DNA from: an uncultured Oscillospiraceae bacterium
GTDB taxonomy: Bacteria; Bacillota; Clostridia; Oscillospirales; Oscillospiraceae
NCBI GenBank assembly: GCA_904398675.1
Contig: CAJFPI010000084.1
Coordinates: 1-30,405, forward strand
Direction: 5' to 3'
DNA length: 30,405 nt
Under the pieces are notes generated by a model. It did not search any database. It was not told where the DNA came from and was given only the letters and a program-made list of their open reading frames with translations. A program made the position numbers and the translations under genes. Below are positions 1-8,346 of the stretch, piece after piece. Each line of letters begins with the position of its first letter. Positions within the stretch are counted from its first letter, which is position 1.

Positions 1-577
1 CCGGTCCAACCTGGCAGGTGACCTTCTTCACCTCCGTGTCCCCAAACAGGCGCATGATCCGCACCGCCTGGCGGCCCAGCTCGTCAATGGAGCGGAGGAG
101 GGGGGTCTTCTTGTCCAGGGCGTGGCCGCCGTAGGAGCAGAACACCGTGGGGATGCAGAGGCTGCCGTCCTTGATGAAGGCAAAGGCGGTGGGGTCCCAG
201 GCGGTGTAGCCCCGGGCCTCAAAGGTGGCGCGGAGGCCGCCGGAGGGGAAGGAGGACGCGTCGGGCTCGCCCCGCACCAGCTCCTTGCCGGAAAACTGCA
301 TCAGCACCCGGCCGCCGGGGACAGGGGAGATAAAGCTTTCATGCTTTTCCGCCGTGACGCCGGTCATGGGCTGGAACCAGTGGGTGTAGTGGGTAGCGCC
401 CTTCTCAATGGCCCATGCCTTCATGGCGTTGGCGATTTCGTTGGCGATATTCAACGGCAGGGACTTTCCCTCCGCGATGCAGGTCTTCCACCCGGTATAG
501 CACGTCTCGCTGAGACGTTCCCGCATCATTTCCTCGTTGAAGACCATGCTGCCAAAAACTTCCGTGACCTTACTCAT
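1..577 (-). CDS. glnN: Glutamine synthetase type III, N-terminal part (cut by window edge)
   Basis: Glutamine synthetase joins ammonia and glutamate to glutamine at the cost of ATP, in the cytoplasm. The 192 residues visible begin MSKVTEVFG and carry hallmarks of the GSIII (GlnN) family rather than GlnA: HWFQPMTG near residue 65, EKHESF just after, FSGKELVRGEPDASSFPSGG near 95-115, and ARGYTAWDP near 120-130. GSIII proteins are about 700 residues, so most of the gene, including the ATP-binding part, lies beyond position 1. The ATG at 577 is preceded by GGAGGACAGTTTGA, a good ribosome binding site. It lies 79 bp downstream of asnB on the same strand. A short hairpin in the gap has no T-tract, so it is probably co-transcribed with asnB under the Asn T-box. 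Family is seen with confidence; the operon link is inferred. Confidence 0.93.
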   Translation of the reverse strand, partial: MSKVTEVFGSMVFNEEMMRERLSETCYTGWKTCIAEGKSLPLNIANEIANAMKAWAIEKGATHYTHWFQPMTGVTAEKHESFISPVPGGRVLMQFSGKELVRGEPDASSFPSGGLRATFEARGYTAWDPTAFAFIKDGSLCIPTVFCSYGGHALDKKTPLLRSIDELGRQAVRIMRLFGDTEVKKVTCQVGP

Positions 578-656
578 TCAAACTGTCCTCCTTATGCCGC
601 GGCTGCGGCAGAATCTTTTCATCATGTGCTCCCGGTCCTGTCCTCGCGGCGGCGGC

Positions 657-2240
657 TCACTGGCCGGAGGCGCCGTAGTTGCTCAGCACCCGGGCGCTGG
701 GATCGTCCACATCGCAGCCCTCCCAGCTCTTGTTGGGCATCCAGAAATCCACAACCATCTCCGCCTGACCGGGGTAGTACTTCTCAAAGATCTCCCGGTA
801 GAGGAGAGATTCCTTGGTGAAGGGCTTGGCGTGATAGGCGTACCGCTCAGCCCGCTGCCGCCAGTCGTCCCCGTAGACGGTTTCAGCGTATGCCTTGAGA
901 TCGTCCACCATGCTGTGGCCCACCGCGTCGGAGAAGGCGGCCTTCTCCCGCTGGAGGATGGACTGAGGCAGATAGTCGCCCGCAAAGGCCCGGCGGAGGA
1001 GGTATTTCCCCTTGCCATACACATTCATCTTCTTGGCCGGGTCAATGCTCATGACATACTGCACAAACTCCAGATCGCCAAAGGGCACCCTTGCCTCCAG
1101 GGAGTTTGCGGAGATGCACCGGTCCGCCCGGAGCACGTCGTACATATGCAGCTCCCGGATCCGCTTTTCGCTCTCCGCCTGGAAGGCCGCCGGACTGGGG
1201 GCGAAATCGGTGTATTTATAGCCGAAGAGCTCATCGCTGATCTCCCCGGTCAGCAGCACGCGGATGTCGCTCTGCTCGTGGATGGCCTTGCACAGCAGGT
1301 ACATCCCCATGCTGGCCCGGATGGTGGTGATATCATAGGTACCTAAAGTATACACGACAGTCTCCAGCGCGTCCAGCACATCTTGCTCCGTCATGTAAAT
1401 TTCATGGTGGTTGCTGCCGATATGCTCCGCCACCTGGCGGGCATACTTGAGGTCAATGGCGTCGGCACGCATGCCGATGGCATAGGTCTCAATGGGCCGG
1501 TCCAAAAGCCTTGCGGCAATGGCGCAGACCAGGGAGCTGTCCAGCCCGCCGGAGAGGAGGAACCCCACCGGCACATCGGCGTCCAGCCGCTTGGCCACGC
1601 CCTGGATCAAAAGCTCCTTGATGCTGCGGCAGATCTCGTCCAGGCTGTCGGTGCATACACGGTCCACCTGGGTCATGTCCCGGTAACAGCGGAACACGCC
1701 GTCCCGGTAGTAATAGCCCGGCGGGAAGGGCATGATCTTAGCTGTCAGGCCCACCAGGTTTTTCGGCTCGCTGGCGAAAAGGATATGGCCGCTTTTGCTG
1801 TAGCCATAGTACAGCGGGCGGATGCCGATGGGGTCCCGGGCGGCGATGAACTGGCCGGTGGGGGCGTCATAGAGGACCAGGGCAAATTCCGCATCCAGCA
1901 TGGCAAACATTCCCTCGCCGTACTCCCGCCAGAGGGGCAGCAGCAGCTCGCAGTCGCTGCCGCTGCGGAAGGTATAGCCCTTGGCCTCCAGCTCACGTTT
2001 CACCTTGCGGAACCAGTAGAGCTCCCCGTTGCACACCACCGCGCTGCCGTCCGGGGCGGTGAAGGGCTGCATCCCCTCCGGCTGAGGGCCCATAATAGCC
2101 AGCCTGTGAAACAGCAGCGTGCCTCCCGGCACATCCAGCGCCCGGCTGTCATCCGGCCCCCGGCTCTTGGTCCGCTGGAACCCCGCCAGCAGCTCCTCCC
2201 GGGTCAGATCCGTCCCCGCATAGCCCATGATACTGCACAT
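657..2240 (-). CDS. asnB: Asparagine synthase (glutamine-hydrolysing), AsnB
   Basis: Converts aspartate, ATP and glutamine to asparagine, glutamate, AMP and PPi. The 527-residue product has the two expected domains: an N-terminal Ntn-type glutaminase with the catalytic Cys2 exposed after Met removal (MCSIMGYAG), RLAIMG near 46-51 and NGELYW at 71-76, and a C-terminal synthetase domain with the PP-loop SGGLDSS at 230-236 and LTGEISDELFGY further on. Length is close to E. coli AsnB (about 554). The reading frame is open upstream, but the start must be at 2240 because Cys2 is the nucleophile; the upstream codons lie inside the T-box terminator. It is the first gene after the T-box leader and is followed by glnN, so one transcript probably makes both the amide donor and the amide product. 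Confidence 0.96.
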   Translation of the reverse strand: MCSIMGYAGTDLTREELLAGFQRTKSRGPDDSRALDVPGGTLLFHRLAIMGPQPEGMQPFTAPDGSAVVCNGELYWFRKVKRELEAKGYTFRSGSDCELLLPLWREYGEGMFAMLDAEFALVLYDAPTGQFIAARDPIGIRPLYYGYSKSGHILFASEPKNLVGLTAKIMPFPPGYYYRDGVFRCYRDMTQVDRVCTDSLDEICRSIKELLIQGVAKRLDADVPVGFLLSGGLDSSLVCAIAARLLDRPIETYAIGMRADAIDLKYARQVAEHIGSNHHEIYMTEQDVLDALETVVYTLGTYDITTIRASMGMYLLCKAIHEQSDIRVLLTGEISDELFGYKYTDFAPSPAAFQAESEKRIRELHMYDVLRADRCISANSLEARVPFGDLEFVQYVMSIDPAKKMNVYGKGKYLLRRAFAGDYLPQSILQREKAAFSDAVGHSMVDDLKAYAETVYGDDWRQRAERYAYHAKPFTKESLLYREIFEKYYPGQAEMVVDFWMPNKSWEGCDVDDPSARVLSNYGASGQ

Positions 2241-2272
2241 AGTGCCTCGCTTTCCTCCGGAGCGGGACAACC

Positions 2273-2350
2273 AAAAAAGGCACCCTCCGGATGTTTCCGA
2301 CGACAATTCATCCAAAAATTTTAGGACGAATCGCCGGAATCCGCGGTGCC
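2273..2350 (-). terminator. Regulated intrinsic terminator of the Asn T-box
   Basis: On the minus strand GGCACC at the 3' half of the T-box motif pairs with GGTGCC, followed by six T. The inner stem continues with CGGAT/ATCCG, TTCCG/CGGAA and CGATTCGTCC paired with GGATGAATTG across a TAAAATTTTT loop. Its 5' strand overlaps the antiterminator, the expected mutually exclusive arrangement. Confidence 0.9.
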
Positions 2351-2596
2351 ACCTAATTTGCCGCCCCAAAAGCGGCCACCTTCAAGCTCAGGGCGGTCTG
2401 TGCCGCCTGTAAGCTCTATAGCGGTAACGGGCTAATCCCGTCTTCCCTACTGCCCGCAAGGGGGGTTCAGGTCGAGGCTCGGAAGTGTTATTCACCAAGG
2501 CTCTGCCGCGGGGTTTCCACTGTCCCCCGCTCACTGTGGGTGAATACCTCAGCTACTTGTCTTCTTCATCGCTTTTGGCAATTGTAAAACCAATAT
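2273..2596 (-). promoter_or_regulatory. T-box riboswitch, asparagine type, controlling asnB
   Basis: A leader of about 320 nt between the promoter and asnB holds the T-box signature AGGTGGCACCGCGG (2341-2354, minus strand) followed by a long terminator hairpin. Aligning the CCGAGC element (2477-2482) with the other two T-boxes in this window puts the specifier at 2487-2489, reading AAC (Asn) followed by A. The T-box bulge TGGC pairs with a tRNA ending GCCA, that is discriminator G73, which fits tRNA-Asn. Codon and bulge therefore agree. Uncharged tRNA-Asn would stabilise the antiterminator and switch on asnB. Motifs are seen; regulation follows from the known T-box mechanism. Confidence 0.93.
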
Positions 2597-2602
2597 GGGT
2601 AC

Positions 2603-2631
2603 ATGATACGCACCAAGGGGCCGATTGTCAA
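2603..2631 (-). promoter_or_regulatory. Sigma-A promoter of the asnB T-box transcript
   Basis: On the minus strand the -35 is TTGACA (2626-2631) and the -10 is TATCAT (2603-2608) with a 17-bp spacer. Predicted start near 2596. The -10 and the next seven bases are identical to those of the livJ promoter. Confidence 0.82.
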
Positions 2632-2668
2632 GCATAAATTTTTTCTTTTTCGCAAAAAATCTTTCTGC

Positions 2669-2697
2669 TTGACGCAGGCCGCGCAGGAGCATATAAT
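2669..2697 (+). promoter_or_regulatory. Sigma-A promoter of pyrG
   Basis: TTGACG (2669-2674) and a perfect TATAAT (2692-2697) with a 17-bp spacer, 70 bp before the pyrG ATG. It is divergent from the asnB promoter, the two -35 elements being about 38 bp apart. Confidence 0.85.
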
Positions 2698-2766
2698 GGT
2701 GAATTAGATTTTTATTTAACCAAGAGTTGTGGATTTTTATGAAATTTGCAGGGGAGGATCGCAGCA

Positions 2767-4371
2767 ATGGCTACCAAATACATCTTTGTTACAGGCGGTG
2801 TGGTTTCCGGCCTTGGCAAGGGGATCACCGCCGCATCCCTGGGCCGTCTCCTCAAGCAGAGGGGGCTGAAGGTAAAGGTTCAAAAGCTGGATCCCTACCT
2901 CAATGTAGATCCCGGCACCATGTCCCCCTACCAGCACGGGGAGGTGTTCGTCACCGACGACGGGGCGGAAACCGATCTGGACCTGGGCCATTATGAGCGG
3001 TTTATTGACGAAAATCTCACGGTAAACTCCTCCTTTTCCTCCGGAAAGATCTACTGGACCGTGCTGAGCCGGGAGCGCTCCGGGGACTTTCTCGGCGGAA
3101 CGGTGCAGATCATCCCCCACATCACCGGGGAGATCAAGCGCTGCATCTACACCCTGGACACCCCGGACACCGACGTAGCCATTGTGGAAATCGGGGGTAC
3201 GGTGGGAGACATCGAAAGCCAGCCCTTTCTGGAGTCCATCCGCCAGGTGGCGGCGGAGCGGGGGCGGCACAATGTTATGTTTATTCACGTCTCTCTCATT
3301 GTCTCCATTCCCGGCACCGGCGAGCTGAAGAGCAAGCCCACCCAGCACTCGGCCAAGGAGCTGCTGAGTCTCGGCATTCAGCCGGATGTGATCATGTGCC
3401 GCAGCGACCAGCCGGTGCCCCGGGACATTCTGGAGAAGATCTCCCTGTTCTGCAGCATCCCGGTGGAAAACGCCATCCCCAACCTGACGGCGGACCTGCT
3501 CTATGAGGTGCCGCTGATGCTGGAGCGGGAGGGGCTGGCGGACGTGGTGGTCCGGCGGCTGGGCCTGATCTGCCACGCGCCGGACCTCACCGAGTGGGCC
3601 ACCATGGTCCACCGTGCCAAGCACCCCAAGGGGGGCGTCACCATCGCCCTGGTGGGGAAATATGTAGCCCTCCACGACGCCTACCTCTCCGTGGTCGAGG
3701 CGCTGACCCATGGGGGCATTGAAAATGAAGTAAAGGTGGACATCCGCTGGATCGACAGCGAGACCGTGACGGAGGAAAACGCAGCCGCCCTGCTGGCCGG
3801 CTGCAGCGGCATTTTAGTACCCGGCGGCTTCGGCAGCCGGGGCATCGACGGAAAGCTGGCCGCCATCCGCTATGCAAGGGAGAATGGAGTTCCCTTCCTG
3901 GGCATCTGCCTGGGGATGCAGATGGCAGTGGTGGAGTTTGCCCGCCACGTCTGCGGCCTTTCCGCCGCCCACTCCAGCGAGCTGGACCCGGCCACCCCCG
4001 CCCCGGTGATCGACCTGATGCCGGAGCAGCAGGGCGTCACCGCCAAGGGCGGCACCATGCGGCTCGGCAGCTACCCCTGCCATCTGGCGGAGGGCAGCCG
4101 CGCCGCGGCACTCTACGGCAGTCAGGATATCCAGGAGCGCCACCGCCACCGCTATGAGGTCAACAACGCCTACCGGGATACGCTGACAAAGCACGGACTC
4201 TCCCTGGCCGGCCTCTCCCCCGACGGGCAGCTGGTGGAGCTGATCGAGCTGCCTGGCCACCCCTGGTTCATCGCCTGCCAGTTCCACCCGGAGCTGAAGA
4301 GCCGCCCTAACCGGGCCCATCCCCTGTTCCGGGACTTTATCCGCGCGGCACGGGAGCAGGCCGAGCGCTGA
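2767..4371 (+). CDS. pyrG: CTP synthase
   Basis: Aminates UTP to CTP using glutamine and ATP, the last step of pyrimidine nucleotide synthesis. The 534-residue product matches the usual length of about 535-545. The N-terminal synthetase domain opens with KYIFVTGGVVSGLGKG (residues 4-19, P-loop) and has the conserved LDPYLNVDPGTMSP stretch at 41-54. The C-terminal class I glutamine amidotransferase has LGICLGMQ with nucleophile Cys381, a PGGFG oxyanion motif near 352-356 and FHPE with the His-Glu pair near residue 510. The ATG at 2767 is chosen because GGGGAGGATCGCAGCA provides a good ribosome binding site; an in-frame ATG 21 bp upstream lacks one. It is monocistronic between its own promoter and a shared terminator. 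No GGGC-type pyrG attenuator start was seen. Confidence 0.98.
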   Translation: MATKYIFVTGGVVSGLGKGITAASLGRLLKQRGLKVKVQKLDPYLNVDPGTMSPYQHGEVFVTDDGAETDLDLGHYERFIDENLTVNSSFSSGKIYWTVLSRERSGDFLGGTVQIIPHITGEIKRCIYTLDTPDTDVAIVEIGGTVGDIESQPFLESIRQVAAERGRHNVMFIHVSLIVSIPGTGELKSKPTQHSAKELLSLGIQPDVIMCRSDQPVPRDILEKISLFCSIPVENAIPNLTADLLYEVPLMLEREGLADVVVRRLGLICHAPDLTEWATMVHRAKHPKGGVTIALVGKYVALHDAYLSVVEALTHGGIENEVKVDIRWIDSETVTEENAAALLAGCSGILVPGGFGSRGIDGKLAAIRYARENGVPFLGICLGMQMAVVEFARHVCGLSAAHSSELDPATPAPVIDLMPEQQGVTAKGGTMRLGSYPCHLAEGSRAAALYGSQDIQERHRHRYEVNNAYRDTLTKHGLSLAGLSPDGQLVELIELPGHPWFIACQFHPELKSRPNRAHPLFRDFIRAAREQAER

Positions 4372-4527
4372 CCCCTCCCCGGGGCGGCTCTCCGCCATCT
4401 CCGGCGGTTCCCCGCAGAAGGGGGCGTGATCGCCGATTGCAGGGTCCGTATGTTTCTCCTTTTAACCTGGGCTTTTCTGCCCGCCCCCTTGTCTCGACAC
4501 CAGGCAAACGGATAAACCATAAAAGAA

Positions 4528-4566
4528 GGCCGCGCCGCAGGTGTTATGCGGCGCGGTCCCTTTCTT
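4528..4566. terminator. Bidirectional terminator between pyrG and livF
   Basis: A 12-bp GC-rich stem (GGCCGCGCCGCA / TGCGGCGCGGTCC, one G-U) with a 7-nt loop is flanked by CCCTTTCTTTT on the plus side and by TTCTTTTATGG on the minus side. It serves the two convergent transcripts. The 155 bp between pyrG and this stem hold nothing else recognisable. Confidence 0.85.
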
Positions 4567-4608
4567 TTAATTAACGGGAAGTCGTTTCACAAGAGCACAC
4601 GGGCTGCC

Positions 4609-5316
4609 TTAACCGCCCAGATACGCCTTCTGCACCTCATCGCTGGCCATCAGCTCCGCCCCGGTGCCGCTGAGGGAGACCTTTCCCGTCTCCAGCACAT
4701 AGGCCCGATCCGCCACGCTGAGGGCCGCCCGGGCGTTCTGCTCCACCAGCAGAATGGTGGTGCCGGCCGCATGGAGCTCCTTGATGATACTAAAAATCTG
4801 CTCCACCAGGATGGGCGCCAGGCCCATGGAGGGCTCGTCCAGCATCAAAAGCTTTGGCTTGCTCATCAGAGCCCGGCCCATGGCCAGCATCTGCTGCTCA
4901 CCGCCGCTGAGGGTGCCGGCGATCTGCCGCCGCCGCTCCTCCAGCCGGGGGAACCGGCGGTAGACATCGGCAATGCCCGGTGCGATGGTGCTGCCGGGCT
5001 GGGTGAAGGCCCCCATCTCCAGGTTCTCCTCCACCGTCATCTGCAAAAAGATACGCCGCCCCTCCGGCACCTGGGCCAGGCCGTGCTCCACTACCTTGTG
5101 GGGCGCCACGCCCTTCAGGTCCTTCCCCTCAAAGGTGACCGATCCGCTGCGGGGATGGAGCAGGCCGGAGATGGTGTTGAGCACGGTGGACTTGCCCGCG
5201 CCGTTGGCCCCGATGAGGGTGACGATCTCCCCCTCGTTGACCTCAAAGGAGACGCCCTTCACCGCATGGATGCTGCCGTAATAGACATGGATATGATCAA
5301 CTGTCAGTAGCGCCAT
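4609..5316 (-). CDS. livF: Branched-chain amino acid ABC transporter ATPase LivF
   Basis: One of two cytoplasmic ATPases that power the LIV-type (HAAT family) amino acid importer. The 235-residue product has Walker A GANGAGKS (36-43), the ABC signature LSGGE (136-140) and Walker B LLMLDEP (156-162), and the compact length typical of LivF. It starts 3 bp after livG ends, with GGAGG just upstream, and is the last gene of livJ-H-M-G-F, ending before the shared terminator. Family and subunit identity are clear from sequence and gene order. The substrate is inferred: HAAT systems also carry other amino acids, amides or urea. Confidence 0.95.
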   Translation of the reverse strand: MALLTVDHIHVYYGSIHAVKGVSFEVNEGEIVTLIGANGAGKSTVLNTISGLLHPRSGSVTFEGKDLKGVAPHKVVEHGLAQVPEGRRIFLQMTVEENLEMGAFTQPGSTIAPGIADVYRRFPRLEERRRQIAGTLSGGEQQMLAMGRALMSKPKLLMLDEPSMGLAPILVEQIFSIIKELHAAGTTILLVEQNARAALSVADRAYVLETGKVSLSGTGAELMASDEVQKAYLGG

Positions 5317-5319
5317 GGC

Positions 5320-6165
5320 TCAGCCCTCCTTCTTCCCCAGATAAGCCTCGATCACCGCAGGGTTGGCCTGGATCTCCTCCGCCGTTCCCTTGGCAATGAT
5401 CTTGCCGAAATTGAGCACACAGATCCCCTCACAAATGCCCATAACCAGGTTCATGTCATGTTCAATGAGCATAATGGCGATTTGGAAGGTGTCCCGGATC
5501 TTCACGATGTTCTCCATCAGCTCCGCCGTCTCCGAGGGATTCATCCCCGCCGCAGGCTCGTCCAGCAGCAGCAGGCTGGGCCCGGTGGCAAGGGCACGGA
5601 CGATCTCCAGGCGGCGCTGGGCTCCGTAAGGCAGGCTGCCCGCCTGATGATCTGCCAGGTCCTGCATGTCAAAGATACTCAAAAGCTCCAGCGCCATCTC
5701 GTGGGCCACCCGCTCCTTCTTCCAGTAGGAGGGCAGGCGGAAAATCCCGCTCCACATGGGATAGGCCGTCTGGTTGTGCAGGCCGATCTTCACATTGTCC
5801 TCCACGCTCAGCCGGGAGAACAGGCGGATGTTCTGGAAGGTCCGGGCGATACCGGCCCGGCTCACCTGGGCGGTGGTCATGGAGTGGGTGTCATGCCCAT
5901 CCAGCAGGATGGTGCCCCGCGTAGGCTGGTACACCTTTGTCAGGAGGTTGAACACTGTGGTCTTCCCCGCACCGTTGGGGCCGATGAGCCCGGCGATCTC
6001 CGTGCGGCCGATGGCCATATTGAAGTCGCTGACAGCGGTAAGCCCGCCAAAGTCTATCCCTAAGTGGCGGCACTCCAGGATGGGGCTTTTATCGATATCC
6101 CGTTCAGGGATGATATTGGTGCTGGGCACCGGCACCAGCTTGGGCTTTGGATACTGCTTGCTCAT
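5320..6165 (-). CDS. livG: Branched-chain amino acid ABC transporter ATPase LivG
   Basis: Partner ATPase of LivF. The 281-residue product carries Walker A GPNGAGKT (62-69), the LivG-type signature LPYGAQRR (178-185) in place of LSGGQ, Walker B LLLLDEP (198-204), and the RTFQNIRLF Q-loop region at 108-116 that is characteristic of LivG. An N-terminal extension of about 28 residues rich in Pro and Lys precedes the ABC fold; LivG is normally about 255 residues, so the extension is a small oddity. Its ATG overlaps the livM stop by 4 bp (ATGA), which indicates translational coupling. Confidence 0.95.
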   Translation of the reverse strand: MSKQYPKPKLVPVPSTNIIPERDIDKSPILECRHLGIDFGGLTAVSDFNMAIGRTEIAGLIGPNGAGKTTVFNLLTKVYQPTRGTILLDGHDTHSMTTAQVSRAGIARTFQNIRLFSRLSVEDNVKIGLHNQTAYPMWSGIFRLPSYWKKERVAHEMALELLSIFDMQDLADHQAGSLPYGAQRRLEIVRALATGPSLLLLDEPAAGMNPSETAELMENIVKIRDTFQIAIMLIEHDMNLVMGICEGICVLNFGKIIAKGTAEEIQANPAVIEAYLGKKEG

Positions 6166-7253
6166 TGGGCCCCTCCTTCCGCCTTCTCCTTCTTCCCGAT
6201 GCTCCGGATCTTCTTCGCTATCAGATCCACCGCCCCGCGAAGGGTGGGGTTATTGGTCACCAGCATCACCAGGATCAGGATGACGGCGTAGATCAGCATA
6301 CGGTATTCATTGATGGTGCCGTTGCGCAGCAGCTCCGGCAGCAGCGTCAGCACCGCTGCGGCGATGATGGAGCCCCGGATGCTGCCCAGGCCCCCCAGCA
6401 CCACATACACCAGCACCAGAATGGAGGTGTTGAAATCAAACTTGGAGGCCACAGTGGAGGAGTAGTTCAGCCCATACAGTGCGCCAGCCATGCCGGCCAG
6501 CACCGCCGAGATCACAAACGCCATCAGCTTATACTTCGTCACAGAGATGCCCACGCTCTCCGCCGCGATCCGGTTGTCCCGCAGAGACAGGATTGCCCGG
6601 CCCGCCCGGCTGTCTACCAGGTTCTGCACAACAAAGAGCGTAATCAGAATCAGGATGAATCCGGCCGCAAAGCTGGACAGCCGCGTCACGCCTGTGGCGC
6701 CCATGGGTCCCCTGACCACAAAGGTCCCCGCCTCAGACATGACCATGTTGGACTCCTTGGTAGCAAAGTGGAGGCCGTTCTCATCCAGGCCGATATACAG
6801 CACCTGGATCACATTTTTGATGATCTCGCCAAAAGCCAGGGTGACAATCGCCAGATAGTCCCCCCGCAGCCGCAGCACCGGCAGGCCGATGATCACGCCG
6901 CCGATGCAGCCGAAGATGCCGCCCACCACCATGGCGATGGCAAGGCGCAGCGGTTCCGACGCTACAGCGTCCTTCAGCACAGCGGCCGTGATGATGCCGG
7001 AAAAGGCCCCGAGGCTCATGAAACCTGCGTGGCCCAGGCTCAGCTCGCCCAGGATCCCCACAGTCAGGTTCAGGCTCACCGCCATGACCACATAGCAGCA
7101 GACCGGCACCAGCATGCTCTGGATCGTGTTGGAGACCGCGCCCTGCCCGATCAGGATCTGCGTCACCACAAAGAGCACGATGACCATGGCGTAGTTGATA
7201 AAGGAATTGACGGTGGTCTTCCGCATCCGCAGCGTTTTTGCTTTTCCGCTCAT
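6162..7253 (-). CDS. livM: Branched-chain amino acid ABC transporter permease LivM
   Basis: Membrane subunit that forms the translocation path with LivH. The 363-residue product is strongly hydrophobic with about nine or ten membrane segments. It carries the LivM hallmarks LSLGHAGFMSLGAF, LRLRGDYLAIVTLAFGEI and the cytoplasmic loop RDNRIAAESVGI that contacts the ATPase. The C-terminal stretch GGLGSIRGSIIAAAVL is also typical. It begins 9 bp after livH ends and overlaps livG by 4 bp. It lies in the same transcript as the other liv genes. Confidence 0.95.
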   Translation of the reverse strand: MSGKAKTLRMRKTTVNSFINYAMVIVLFVVTQILIGQGAVSNTIQSMLVPVCCYVVMAVSLNLTVGILGELSLGHAGFMSLGAFSGIITAAVLKDAVASEPLRLAIAMVVGGIFGCIGGVIIGLPVLRLRGDYLAIVTLAFGEIIKNVIQVLYIGLDENGLHFATKESNMVMSEAGTFVVRGPMGATGVTRLSSFAAGFILILITLFVVQNLVDSRAGRAILSLRDNRIAAESVGISVTKYKLMAFVISAVLAGMAGALYGLNYSSTVASKFDFNTSILVLVYVVLGGLGSIRGSIIAAAVLTLLPELLRNGTINEYRMLIYAVILILVMLVTNNPTLRGAVDLIAKKIRSIGKKEKAEGGAQ

Positions 7254-7262
7254 GTCCCCACC

Positions 7263-8177
7263 TCACACTTTCTCCGGCACGATCCTGCCAAGCAGGCCGG
7301 ACGGTTTCACCAGCAGCACCACGATCAGCACCAAAAATACAATGGCGTCGGACAAATCCGTGGAAATATAGGCCTTAGTGAATGTCTCGATAATCCCCAG
7401 CAGCAGGCCGCCCAGGAAGGCGCCGGGGATGGAGCCGATGCCGCCGAATACTGCGGCGGTAAACGCTTTGATGCCGGGCAGCGCACCGGTGGTGGGCATC
7501 AGGGTGGGATAGGCCGAGCACATCAGCACACCCGCAATGGCCGCAAGGGCCGAGCCGATGGCGAAGGTAACGGAGATGGTGGCGTTCACATTGATGCCCA
7601 TGAGCTGGGCGGCCGCCTTATCCTCCGAGCAGGCCCGCATGGCCTTGCCCATTTTGCCCTTGCCGATAAAGGTGGTGAGCGCCACCATGATCACAAGGCA
7701 GGCGACCACCGTCAGCATGGTAACATAGGAGATGTTCAGCGCGCCGTCGGCCAGGGACACTGTGCCGCCGACAATGGAGGTAAAGTTCTTCGGCGCCGCG
7801 CCCCACATGATCTGGGCCGCGTTCTGCAAAAACCAGCTGACGCCGATGGCGGTAATCAGCACAGCCAGGGACGGCGCCTGCCGCAGGGGCTTATAGGCCA
7901 GCCCCTCGATCACCACGCCCAGGATCGTGCAGACCACCATGGCCAGCAGCACGCCCGCCACCTGCGGCACCACCGCCGCCGCCACGGAGCCGGGCTCCAA
8001 ATAGCCGGAGAGGCCCGACATGGTGAAAAAGCACACATAGGCGCCCACCATGATCACGTCTCCGTGGGCAAAGTTCAGCATCTTGGCAATGCCGTAAACC
8101 ATCGTATAACCCAAGGCAATGATGGCGTAGATGCTGCCCAGGCTGATGCCGGTGATCAAGTAGCTGAGAAACGACAT
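7263..8177 (-). CDS. livH: Branched-chain amino acid ABC transporter permease LivH
   Basis: Second membrane subunit of the importer. From the ATG at 8177 the product is 304 residues, beginning MSFLSYLITGISLGSIYAI, as LivH proteins do, with about eight membrane segments. GYTMVYGIAKMLNFAHGD near 24-40 and RACSEDKAAAQLMGI (the ATPase-contact loop) are LivH signatures. The frame is open about 200 bp further upstream, but that part runs through a palindrome and has no family similarity; AGAGGTG before the ATG supports 8177 (a GTG two codons earlier is the alternative). It is separated from livJ by 169 bp that hold two strong hairpins. Confidence 0.95.
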   Translation of the reverse strand: MSFLSYLITGISLGSIYAIIALGYTMVYGIAKMLNFAHGDVIMVGAYVCFFTMSGLSGYLEPGSVAAAVVPQVAGVLLAMVVCTILGVVIEGLAYKPLRQAPSLAVLITAIGVSWFLQNAAQIMWGAAPKNFTSIVGGTVSLADGALNISYVTMLTVVACLVIMVALTTFIGKGKMGKAMRACSEDKAAAQLMGINVNATISVTFAIGSALAAIAGVLMCSAYPTLMPTTGALPGIKAFTAAVFGGIGSIPGAFLGGLLLGIIETFTKAYISTDLSDAIVFLVLIVVLLVKPSGLLGRIVPEKV

Positions 8178-8212
8178 ACTCACACACCTCTTTCTCTTTC
8201 TTTTCCGGTGCT

Positions 8213-8262
8213 GATACGGCAGAAAAAACCGCAACAGCTGTTGTGGTCTTTTTTGCCATATC
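8213..8262 (-). terminator. 50-bp inverted repeat between livJ and livH, probable partial terminator
   Basis: A near-perfect palindrome centred on AGCT (8236-8239) with 23-bp arms. Read on the minus strand the core is CCACAAC-AGCT-GTTGCGG followed by TTTTTT, with a matching A-tract on the other side. This is the layout of an A-tract/T-tract intrinsic terminator. It lies after livJ and before livH, so it probably trims read-through into the permease genes rather than ending the operon, as no separate livH promoter is evident. Confidence 0.7.
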
Positions 8263-8280
8263 AGTCTGAGAGCGGGGACA

Positions 8281-8310
8281 GGAGGGCCGCCGGTATCCCG
8301 GCAGCCCTCC
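8281..8310 (-). repeat. GC-rich stem-loop after livJ
   Basis: GGAGGGCTGCCGG and CCGGCGGCCCTCC (minus strand) form a 13-bp stem with one G-U pair and a GATA loop, 36 bp after the livJ stop codon. No T-tract follows, so a role in protecting the livJ mRNA 3' end is more likely than termination. That role is inferred. Confidence 0.7.
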
Positions 8311-8346
8311 CGGTTCGCTCTATCCTCTGTAATCTTTGGCTGGGGT

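Noticed and set aside
578..656. Possible terminator between asnB and glnN (TGCCGC-AGCC-GCGGCA)
   Set aside because: The stem is only 6 bp and no T-tract follows; more likely part of a read-through gap.
2241..2369. N-terminal extension of AsnB by 43 codons
   Set aside because: The glutaminase needs Cys at position 2 after the initiator Met, and the extension is encoded by the T-box terminator.
2700..2766. pyrG attenuation leader of the Bacillus type
   Set aside because: The predicted start region lacks GGGC and there is no terminator hairpin before the ATG.
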